Assembly: GCF_001636345.1 (NCBI RefSeq)
Contig: NZ_KV440945.1
Span: 1,456,975 to 1,520,974, forward strand
Length of the DNA: 64,000 nucleotides
Reading direction: 5' to 3'
DNA from: Cytobacillus gottheilii
GTDB taxonomy: Bacteria; Bacillota; Bacilli; Bacillales; Cytobacillaceae
Part shown: in pieces, positions 16,503 through 23,661 of the stretch
Layout: each line of letters opens with the position of its first letter
How positions within the stretch are numbered: position 1 is the stretch's first letter
The notes under the pieces: model-generated
The model's database searches: none
The model's input: the letters and a program-made list of their open reading frames with translations, nothing else
Told to the model about the DNA's origin: nothing
Program-made: the position numbers and the translations under genes

Positions 16503-18521
16503 TTAATCTACAATCAGCTCATCCGAAAATACTTGAAGCTGTTCAACAATCGGAAGTGCTTCGATTCTCTGCAGCAAAACATCCTGATTATAATCGACAA
16601 TAAAGCGCGAATAGTTGTCTTCTTGCTGATTGCTCATTGGGAGCTGAGTGATAGAATTAACTCTGCCGCGAATCGCATTAATCGTTAATGCCTCTTTAGC
16701 AAAAAGCCCGCCTTCTATATAAAAGAGTGAGCCGACTCCATACAATTCAGCATCCTTTTCAGTATAGAAAAATCCTTTTAGCGGCTTTACGGTATTGTTT
16801 TCCCTTGGCAAGTATGGAAGTCCTTCTTCATCAGCAGGTGTATAGTTATTAAACTCATTAATCCTTGTTATTAACAAGTCGTCATGAACAAGCAGGACAA
16901 TCTGTTTTTCATTGTTTTGCGCACCAATGATATTGACATTGGATATGCTCGCTTTTTCCCCTGTATATACGACAGAGTCAAACATGACCTGATCATCTTC
17001 TCCGCCTTGGTCATTCTCGTCCCCAATGATCGTCAGGTTTTTATTACTGATAATATTGCTTTGGATATCAATGGTTGTCGAAAAAGGTTTAAGAAAAACA
17101 TTTTCTCCAGAAACAATGTCGCCAGCCACTTTTAGTCCGCTGCTTTCCACAGAAAAGACGTTGTTTTCATAGGACTCTAACTCAACATTTTTTGCACCAA
17201 TAATATTGCGGTTTGCATTTAACATTCCAGTCATATTAATGATGTGAACATCACCTGTCGCAAGTATGTCGCCATTAAAATTCATATCCTTATAGCTTAC
17301 TAAGTAAAGATCACCGTCAACCACAAGCTGTTCACGGAATGAAATTGGATAATTAGTGCTCATTACGACAAGATCGCCATTTACTTTTAACGGGTCATTA
17401 AATTCCATTGCCTGATCTGCACTTTCAATAATAAAGCTATTATCAAGCGGAGCAGCCGTTTCACCTACAATGGATAGCGGATTTGGCTGAACCTCCACTT
17501 TCTCGATGTATCCATCGCTTCCAACAATTTGTCTGCTTGGCTGTGTATTACTTATCGCAGATGCCAAGCTGTCTGAGAAATCACTGCCATTGCCAGTTCT
17601 TGCTGCAGACAGTTTACTGTCCGTTAAAATCGAATTGGTCAGTTCATTCATTGACTTTTGAAATTGAATGTTAATAAACTGACTGTCATGCTTTAAATCC
17701 GGAATATCCTCTTTGTAAAAGTTATCTTCTTTTAATAGCGGCAGCAGGTTAGCTGAACTGCTATATAAATCGCCGATAATGGATGACATCGGTGTATCCT
17801 GCCTTTTTTCTGTGCCATCGCGCAGCTCAAACTCTGCTTCTTCTTGAATATGAAGATGATTGGCATATACATTTCCATTAAAGTTCGCAGAGCCATTTAA
17901 TTTAAAGCCTTCTCCTTCATTATCAGAAAAAGATCCGGCTGCATACTTCAAAAAGCTTGGCAGCGGAGAAAGTATTAATCTTTTCTTAATGGTTCTCGTT
18001 ACTTTTCCTTCTGTTTCAATTGGGTTTTTTGTTACAAGTACAACATCTAGTATTCTGGTAAAATCGAGATCTTTATCAATGTTAAAAGGAGCATCATAGT
18101 TTGTAAGACTGCCTACACAGGCGTGACTGTTATCCAGGTACGATGGTGAAGCTGTACTGACGTCAATTACATTCATGCACTCGATATAATCTGCCGCGCG
18201 ATTGGGTTCAAGTATCTGTTCCACAATTGCATTCTCTAAGACATCGTCAAATCGATTTTCGACGTATAAGCGGTGATTGCTGTCCCAGCGTCTGAAATTT
18301 TCGAGGTTCAATTCATTTTCGCCTAATAGTTCGGGAAGGGTGCTCGTCATTTCATTCAATAGTTTTAATGCATCATACGTATAGACAACATCACTTTCCC
18401 TTGTTTCAGTTCTTTTGGCACCTCCGATGGATGCAGAGACAACGGCCATACCTAAAACGGTAAAAACGAGTGAAACAAGTAATACGATAATTAAACTATT
18501 TCCTTGTTCATTTTTTATCAT
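16503..18521 (-). CDS. very large PilX/GspK-like minor prepilin with beta-solenoid body
   Basis: A 672-residue protein that starts like a prepilin: a short basic leader MIKNEQG, then the hydrophobic helix NSLIIVLLVSLVFTVLGMAV. The position after cleavage at G7 that normally holds Glu5 is Ile, as in GspK/PilX-type subunits that cap the tip complex. The rest is unusual. Residues about 215-540 repeat a short pattern of the type (V/I)xGD(L/I)xxxxxxx(I/L) (for example VDGDLYLVS, ILATGDVHIIN, GLKVAGDIVSGENVFL), suggesting a right-handed beta-helix or bactofilin-like solenoid. It is the last of three minus-strand pilin genes and ends in its own terminator. The PilX_N-type head is clear; a role in the pilus tip is inferred. 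Confidence 0.78.
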   Translation of the reverse strand: MIKNEQGNSLIIVLLVSLVFTVLGMAVVSASIGGAKRTETRESDVVYTYDALKLLNEMTSTLPELLGENELNLENFRRWDSNHRLYVENRFDDVLENAIVEQILEPNRAADYIECMNVIDVSTASPSYLDNSHACVGSLTNYDAPFNIDKDLDFTRILDVVLVTKNPIETEGKVTRTIKKRLILSPLPSFLKYAAGSFSDNEGEGFKLNGSANFNGNVYANHLHIQEEAEFELRDGTEKRQDTPMSSIIGDLYSSSANLLPLLKEDNFYKEDIPDLKHDSQFINIQFQKSMNELTNSILTDSKLSAARTGNGSDFSDSLASAISNTQPSRQIVGSDGYIEKVEVQPNPLSIVGETAAPLDNSFIIESADQAMEFNDPLKVNGDLVVMSTNYPISFREQLVVDGDLYLVSYKDMNFNGDILATGDVHIINMTGMLNANRNIIGAKNVELESYENNVFSVESSGLKVAGDIVSGENVFLKPFSTTIDIQSNIISNKNLTIIGDENDQGGEDDQVMFDSVVYTGEKASISNVNIIGAQNNEKQIVLLVHDDLLITRINEFNNYTPADEEGLPYLPRENNTVKPLKGFFYTEKDAELYGVGSLFYIEGGLFAKEALTINAIRGRVNSITQLPMSNQQEDNYSRFIVDYNQDVLLQRIEALPIVEQLQVFSDELIVD

Positions 18522-18532
18522 TTTGTTCTCCT

Positions 18533-19093
18533 TTAAAAGCCGAATTGACTGTCAAGCTCCAAATTTCCTTCCGCAAGCCTTTTATGTGATAAATTGAAAT
18601 GAAGCTGAATAATTCCATTCTCACAAGGACCACCTTCACAGCCTGTAATGGTCGAATTTGAAAAATCGGACTGAACATCTAAAGCAGCTCCATCAATTTC
18701 AAATACTGAAATCGTTTGATCGTTCACTGTTTTATCTGTCAGCTGTATAACCGTTACTTTTTCTTCATCATATACACTTGATTGATCAATACTGTAAAAT
18801 GATTGCTGTTCTCCTTCTTCAAGTGCAACAGTGGTATGCTCGCTGTCTACAAGCTCTATGCAGTTGTCTCCGCAGGAACGGACATAATCAAAAGGAGTAG
18901 AGTAAAAGGCATTCATAATCATGGTCGCTGTATAGTCAGCATCATCGCGGAGCTGGCCTTCAGCATTTACTTTATTGTACAATTTATAGCCTGACGAAAA
19001 GACACCATATATCACCGGCAATACAATCATTAAGATGACCATTACCGCGAGCAGCTCATAGAGTGTTGCTCCTTTTTCATCTAATATCTTCAC
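18533..19093 (-). CDS. PilW-like minor prepilin
   Basis: The 186-residue protein has a type IV prepilin N-terminus: leader VKILDEKG, then ATLYELLAVMVILMIVLPVIYG with Glu at mature position 5. The globular part has two cysteine pairs (SCGDNC; GCEGGPC) that could form disulfides outside the cell. The GTG at 19093 is chosen because AAGGAG lies 9 bp before it and it gives a short leader. A longer ATG version (19141) would have a 24-residue leader and no SD. It overlaps the upstream pilin gene by 17 bp, pointing to translational coupling. The large PilX-like gene follows 11 bp downstream. Confidence 0.8.
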   Translation of the reverse strand: MKILDEKGATLYELLAVMVILMIVLPVIYGVFSSGYKLYNKVNAEGQLRDDADYTATMIMNAFYSTPFDYVRSCGDNCIELVDSEHTTVALEEGEQQSFYSIDQSSVYDEEKVTVIQLTDKTVNDQTISVFEIDGAALDVQSDFSNSTITGCEGGPCENGIIQLHFNLSHKRLAEGNLELDSQFGF

Positions 19094-19601
19094 TTTGAAT
19101 AGCTCCTTCAACCTCGGTCGATTTTTGATGATCACCATCATTCCATGTCACTACTGCTTTAAGCGGAACAAAATAGTCCTCATGATTTTCTTTATAATCA
19201 CTAGAATAATTAGATGTAATACGCACATCATATTTTATATTGTTTACTGTAATGGATGAGCAGTCTGCTGACTGTGTTTCGCCCTTCCAAAACAAATTAT
19301 ATTGTTCACTGCCATTTGGATTTTTACATATATAAATACGTAACTCTTCATTTTGATTAGTAGAGTTGGAGGAGGAGAATTTCTCTCTCATTTCTATAAA
19401 ACTCTGATTTTCGACATACATCAAGGCATTGCGGGCAACATTGACAGCTGCCGTTTTGGTCTCGTTTTTATTGGTGTAGGAAAATGCTTGTGTAAAAAAG
19501 CTCATGATTCCAATTAAAACGATACTCAAGATGGTTAATGAGGCTAAAACCTCAATAAGAGTAAGGCCTTTAGTACTAGAAAGGATTTTTTTACAATTCA
19601 T
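19077..19601 (-). CDS. PilV-like minor prepilin
   Basis: The 174-residue protein starts MNCKKILSSTKG, then LTLIEVLASLTILSIVLIGIMSFF, a standard prepilin cleavage and assembly helix with Glu5. Two cysteines (ICKNPNG and SADCSS) may pair. The ATG at 19601 lies 5-6 bp after GAAGGGA; an ATG at 19619 is in frame but has no SD. It is the first gene of a three-gene minor-pilin operon on the minus strand. The order PilV-PilW-PilX-like resembles the minor-pilin (priming) operons of other type IV pilus systems. Processing by PilD encoded at 28106 is expected. Confidence 0.82.
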   Translation of the reverse strand: MNCKKILSSTKGLTLIEVLASLTILSIVLIGIMSFFTQAFSYTNKNETKTAAVNVARNALMYVENQSFIEMREKFSSSNSTNQNEELRIYICKNPNGSEQYNLFWKGETQSADCSSITVNNIKYDVRITSNYSSDYKENHEDYFVPLKAVVTWNDGDHQKSTEVEGAIQSEDIR

Positions 19602-19632
19602 TCGTTTCCCTTCTTTCATTCTTGATGATTAT

Positions 19633-19638
19633 ATTATA
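19633..19638 (-). promoter_or_regulatory. possible -10 box of the minor-pilin operon
   Basis: TATAAT on the minus strand about 32 bp before the ATG at 19601; the -35 is weak. The same 150-bp region must also hold the promoter for the plus-strand gene at 19753, for which TATACT at about 19735 is a candidate -10. Confidence 0.35.
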
Positions 19639-19752
19639 CAATATTTCTTATGATTTACTGTTTTTTTAGGACAATTTACATTGTTTTCTATTATTTTTCG
19701 ACAATGTTAGCAATATTATGAATCTTTTATCCTATACTAGTGAGGTGAAACG

Positions 19753-21162
19753 ATGATTAGCTTCATTTTAGCTGCAATCTCCCTAATCGTCATTATTCCG
19801 CTCGTCATTTATTTGCCGCTCGGTTTAACGAAAAAAGGGAAAGTGATGATGACCGTTTTATCCTTTTCATTTGCACTGCTTGGCATAGCGGGACAATCGG
19901 TGATGGAATTATGGAAGTTATTATTAATACTGCTTCTGCTGGTTGTTATGAGCGGGTATTTAATGATGAAGAGAAGCGAGCAATTTCTTGCAGCAGAAGC
20001 AACTGCAGACACTGCTTTTCCTCTTTACAATCAGGATGATCATCAAGAGTATAAAGAAAAGGAAGCCGAAGAGGAGGTATCTCCTATTGAGGACCATGAT
20101 TCAGTGATCGAAATGATCGAAACAGATCACGATGAAGAAAATGTACTGGAAGTTTTTGAAGCAGAAATTATAGTGCCGGTAGCTGATTCTAAGCAAACTG
20201 ATGCAGTGGTGTTAGCGGAAAAGGCAGAAGCGGAATCAGAAACGGAAGCAGAAGCAGTGGACGGACAGCTTGATGAAATTGACTTCGACCAAATTAGATT
20301 AACTGAACTTGCACAAGACAAAGAGACGCTTGCTATAGACGAAAAGGAAGATGAGTCTAAAGATGCGGAGCTTTCCTATATTGGTGAGCTGGAGTCACTG
20401 ATGTCTGATGACAATCCTGTCATACAGGTAGAGCAAAAGTACGAGGAAAACTTGCCTGGTAAAACCGAAGAAAATGAGTTTAGCCTTGGTCTGGAATTAG
20501 AGGATGATGATTTTATTATCCCTGCTTCAGTCGAAAATGAGACAAGCACTTCAGAGCAAGAGCTGAAGTCAGAGGAAAGCGAACTTCTCGATGAAAGTTC
20601 ATACATTATCCCTTCACTAGAGGAAATGCTGGAGGAGGATGAAGTCTCTGCTGAAGAAATTCTTCAGCCTCAAGATGGTGAAGAACTGATTGTGCTTGAA
20701 GAGTTCCAAGAAAGTCTCGAAGAAGAAGTCGTTAATGAAAGTGATGAGATCATTCCAGAGCTTATGGCCGATGAAGAAGATCCTATTATAGAGGAAGAAG
20801 AAGAGCCGTGGATTCTAGCAGCAACATCATCTGATTCGGATGAAGAGCAGCAAGAACAAGAAGAAAATATCACCCTTCAAAGAGAAGTGCTGAAAACTCT
20901 TCTTGAACAGCTTCAACTGGCAAAAGAAACAACCGAACCTCATGTATACGAAAAATGGATTCAGCAGTGCATGCAGCAAAAAATGCCGCAAAAAGAGCAT
21001 TACATCTTTGCCAGCCTGCTAATCGAACACTATATTTCACAGCAAGAGCACCAAAAACTGAAAACCTTACTAAACGAACTAAAAAAACAATATTCCAACA
21101 TGCCAATCATCTCAGAACAAATCCAATTTTTACTACTTTCTTATTCCAATCAGGAACAGTAA
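19753..21162 (+). CDS. acidic bitopic/polytopic membrane protein of the pilus island, function unknown
   Basis: I do not recognise this family. The 469-residue protein begins with two hydrophobic segments (about residues 2-24 and 32-68). A long, strongly acidic, low-complexity stretch follows, about residues 75-365, rich in Glu and Asp with almost no aromatic residues. The C-terminal 100 residues are helical and more balanced (LQREVLKTLLEQLQLAKE, HYIFASLLIEHYISQQEHQKL), resembling a TPR-like helical module. The ATG at 19753 follows GAGGTGAAACG. It is transcribed divergently from the minor pilins and precedes the PRC-barrel and VanW/G5-like genes. The layout (membrane anchor, acidic linker, helical end) is broadly like FimV-type pilus scaffold proteins, but that is only an analogy. 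Confidence 0.75.
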   Translation: MISFILAAISLIVIIPLVIYLPLGLTKKGKVMMTVLSFSFALLGIAGQSVMELWKLLLILLLLVVMSGYLMMKRSEQFLAAEATADTAFPLYNQDDHQEYKEKEAEEEVSPIEDHDSVIEMIETDHDEENVLEVFEAEIIVPVADSKQTDAVVLAEKAEAESETEAEAVDGQLDEIDFDQIRLTELAQDKETLAIDEKEDESKDAELSYIGELESLMSDDNPVIQVEQKYEENLPGKTEENEFSLGLELEDDDFIIPASVENETSTSEQELKSEESELLDESSYIIPSLEEMLEEDEVSAEEILQPQDGEELIVLEEFQESLEEEVVNESDEIIPELMADEEDPIIEEEEEPWILAATSSDSDEEQQEQEENITLQREVLKTLLEQLQLAKETTEPHVYEKWIQQCMQQKMPQKEHYIFASLLIEHYISQQEHQKLKTLLNELKKQYSNMPIISEQIQFLLLSYSNQEQ

Positions 21163-21265
21163 TCTATAAGTAATGGGTTGATATGACTGTGTTATATGGC
21201 CTGTGATTTTTAGTATAAGATGATTATTAGTGAGAGAATTGAATTCGATATGTATATGTAAAAAT

Positions 21266-21380
21266 GTTGGCTGATTGCAGCGGAGGGGTACGAGACTCCT
21301 GCGGGAGAAGTGGAAAGGTTGAGACCCCACAGGTGCGAATGCACCGAGGAGGCTCAACTTCCACCCGCGGAAAGCAGCTC
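21266..21380 (+). repeat. palindromic intergenic repeat element of Bacillaceae type
   Basis: The element contains ACTCCTGCGGGAGAAG, GGTTGAGACCCC, a small stem GGTGC-GAAT-GCACC, GAGGAGGCTCAAC and CCACCCGCGGAAAGC. The halves are complementary: GCGGG, TGGAA and GGTTGAG on the left pair with CTCAACTT, CCA and CCCGC on the right, giving one long imperfect hairpin with a second stem at the tip. From memory, near-identical sequences are scattered in intergenic regions of many Bacillus genomes; no named family is assigned here. The rest of the 309-bp gap (21163-21471) shows nothing else clear. Confidence 0.7.
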
Positions 21381-21471
21381 TATGTGAACCCTTAATGAAT
21401 ATAAATCTTTATACCTTTTCTGTAATCTAAGCAGAAAAGTGATCTCTAAAAGAATAGGTGTGGTGACATAA

Positions 21472-22227
21472 ATGAAAAACAGCTCACAAATTACAGGATT
21501 GCCAATTATCAGCATCGCAGACGGACAGCAGATCGGCGCAGTAAAAACACTTGTAATCAACCCTGAAAAAGGCACAATTGACTTCCTGACAATCGAACAC
21601 GAAGACTGGCAAGTAAGCGTTAAAGCAATTCCATTCAAAAAAGTTGTCGGAATTGGAGAATACGCTATTACTGTCGAAACAGACAACGCCGTCATTGACC
21701 TCAACGAAATTCCAATTGCAAACCAGCTCGTAAACAAAAAAATTAAAATCAACCAAACAAAAGTAATGACACGAAAAGGTGCATTGCTTGGTGAAGTTAT
21801 TGAATTTTACGCTGATGACGAAACTGGTCAAATCCTTGGAATGGATTTACTTGTAGGTGAAAAACAAGTGACAATGCCTTCAGAGTACGTACTTACGTAT
21901 GGAAAGGATATTGTTATTGTAAAAGAAGATGCAGAACAAGGCTTCCTTGATAACCATGAGCTTCTTGGACAACAAACACCTGAAACGGATTCCATCCACC
22001 ATGAGGAAGCGGCTGCTAGTGAAGAACAGCAAAATACGAAGCAGCTTGATGCCTTGAAAAATAAACAGGTGGAACTGCTTGTTGGCAAAAAAGTGAATAA
22101 AGATATTATCGGTTTAGATGGACAAGTTTTCATTCCAGCTGGAACCATTCTAACAGAAGACCAAATACACTCTGCGCAAACGGAAGGACCAGCAGTCCTA
22201 ATTGAATTGGCAGTAAATGTTGAATAG
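21472..22227 (+). CDS. PRC-barrel domain protein of the pilus island
   Basis: The 251-residue cytosolic-looking protein has two PRC-barrel-like repeats: about residues 8-78 (GLPIISIADGQQIGAVKTL) and about 88-155 (KVMTRKGALLGEVIEFYAD). PRC-barrels often bind RNA, nucleotides or partner proteins. A third small beta module closes the protein (GKKVNKDIIGLDGQVFIPAG). A Glu/Gln-rich linker covers about 158-195. Charged composition and no signal peptide or membrane helix indicate an intracellular role. It sits between the acidic membrane protein and the VanW/G5-like gene and probably starts the long transcript that runs through pilO. The domain call is from sequence look; the pilus role is inferred from position. 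Confidence 0.75.
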   Translation: MKNSSQITGLPIISIADGQQIGAVKTLVINPEKGTIDFLTIEHEDWQVSVKAIPFKKVVGIGEYAITVETDNAVIDLNEIPIANQLVNKKIKINQTKVMTRKGALLGEVIEFYADDETGQILGMDLLVGEKQVTMPSEYVLTYGKDIVIVKEDAEQGFLDNHELLGQQTPETDSIHHEEAAASEEQQNTKQLDALKNKQVELLVGKKVNKDIIGLDGQVFIPAGTILTEDQIHSAQTEGPAVLIELAVNVE

Positions 22228-22232
22228 GAATA

Positions 22233-23639
22233 ATGAGCGGAGCGGATCGGAGCATGAAGAAATCAGATAGTGCTAAATTATATATCATCTTGCTTGTTAG
22301 CACAGCGTTTATTTTTAGTTTTTCATACTTTGGCACTGCTGTTTATGGAAATGTTACGGGAAGTAAAGGTGTTTATACAGAAAAGACGCTGGTAGGCTCG
22401 GTAGATGTTACAGGATTATCACCTCAAGAAGCGTATGATCAAATCCTGCAGAACACTAAACTGTGGCAGGAGCAAAGCACCCTTTCTTTTAACTATAAAG
22501 AAAAAGATGAACAAGTTGATCTTTCTATCTTTTCTTTTGATGTAGACTCTTCTTTGCAGGCGGTTAAGCAAGGCGGCACATATCCGTTGCTTGTAACAGT
22601 AAATGAAGATGAGCTGGCACTTAAGCTTTTAGAGATTTCTCCAGAGCTGACATCTGAGGATTTTCAGGAGGAGAAACTAAGAACGGAATTGCTGAATATG
22701 GCCTCTCTTTTGCATACGGGCAGCCAGACTATGAAGCTGCAGACATTTTTTGCCCAAGCAGAAGAGGATCAAGTGGTGGCTGAAGCTACTTTAGCAGCTG
22801 ACGAGGCTTATGAAAGTCTGGAAAAATGGACACAAGCGGTAAGTCAGATTGAAATTGAGCCGCAATCACAGCTGTCACTATTAAAATATATTGAGGAAAA
22901 CGGGTTAACATCTTCCTTTAGCAGTGAGACATTAAGCCATATTGCCTCTGCCATGTATAAAACAGTGCTGTCAACCAATTTTCTTATTTCTGAGCGCCAT
23001 ATTAGCAGGCTGCTGCCAGATTATGCGGAAGCCGGCTTTGAGGCAAAAGTAGATCCTGCCAAGAATATGGATTTTATTATCAGCAATACAAATGACAGCT
23101 CTTTTACACTGGAATTTAAGCTTATTGATAATCAATTCCATGTTTCCTTAAAAGGCTCGCCATTTCTTTATGAATACAGCCTTTCTCTTGAAGATCAAGA
23201 GGTATTCAAACCAAAGACAATTGTGCAGTATGATGCAAAGCTGAGATTTGGTGAGGAACAGACTGTTTCAGAAGGCAGTGATGGTGTCATTATTAAATTA
23301 TATCGTGAAGTAAAGGAACCATCAGGCAGCATTCTAAGAAAAGAATTCATTTCTGATGACTTTTACCCTCCTGTTCATAAAGTTGTGATTAAGAGTTTAA
23401 TAGCTAACACACAGCCAGATCCGGTGGAAGAAGATTCAATAGATACAACGATTGAAGATGGAACAGATTCTGATGGAAATGCAGATATCAATGTTGATAC
23501 AGATGCAGATTCAGAAGATGATATGAGGGATGAGGAAGCAGGATCAGATTCTGAAACTGGCTCTGAGGAAGAAGCTCAGAATGGTGAAAAGAAGAATGAA
23601 AATGAATTATGGGGTCACGAAAAAGAAGCAACAAAATAA
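22233..23639 (+). CDS. membrane-anchored VanW/G5-like protein of the pilus island
   Basis: The 468-residue protein has one N-terminal membrane helix (LYIILLVSTAFIFSFSYFGTAVYG) and a large outer region. Residues about 50-125 (LVGSVDVTGLSPQEAYDQI) look like the peptidoglycan-binding-type N-domain that precedes VanW modules. The segment near 365-390 (VIIKLYREVKEPSGSILRKE...DDFYPPVHKVV) resembles a G5-type module. The C-terminal 55 residues are a very acidic tail. Start: ATG 22233 after AGGAATA, or ATG 22254 (MKKSDSAKL). It lies 22 bp before pilB, so cotranscription is likely. A role in fixing or guiding the pilus through the thick cell wall, where Gram-negatives use PilQ, is a hypothesis. Confidence 0.68.
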   Translation: MSGADRSMKKSDSAKLYIILLVSTAFIFSFSYFGTAVYGNVTGSKGVYTEKTLVGSVDVTGLSPQEAYDQILQNTKLWQEQSTLSFNYKEKDEQVDLSIFSFDVDSSLQAVKQGGTYPLLVTVNEDELALKLLEISPELTSEDFQEEKLRTELLNMASLLHTGSQTMKLQTFFAQAEEDQVVAEATLAADEAYESLEKWTQAVSQIEIEPQSQLSLLKYIEENGLTSSFSSETLSHIASAMYKTVLSTNFLISERHISRLLPDYAEAGFEAKVDPAKNMDFIISNTNDSSFTLEFKLIDNQFHVSLKGSPFLYEYSLSLEDQEVFKPKTIVQYDAKLRFGEEQTVSEGSDGVIIKLYREVKEPSGSILRKEFISDDFYPPVHKVVIKSLIANTQPDPVEEDSIDTTIEDGTDSDGNADINVDTDADSEDDMRDEEAGSDSETGSEEEAQNGEKKNENELWGHEKEATK

Positions 23640-23661
23640 TGAGGTTAAAGCAGGGATATAG

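Noticed and set aside
16392-16688. 98-codon plus-strand frame after the vWA gene
   Set aside because: It spans two terminator hairpins and the antisense of the PilX-like gene.
20127-20873. Serine-rich minus-strand frames inside the acidic membrane protein gene
   Set aside because: They are the complement of GAA/GAT-rich codons (read as TTC/TCT-type Ser/Phe); pure shadows.
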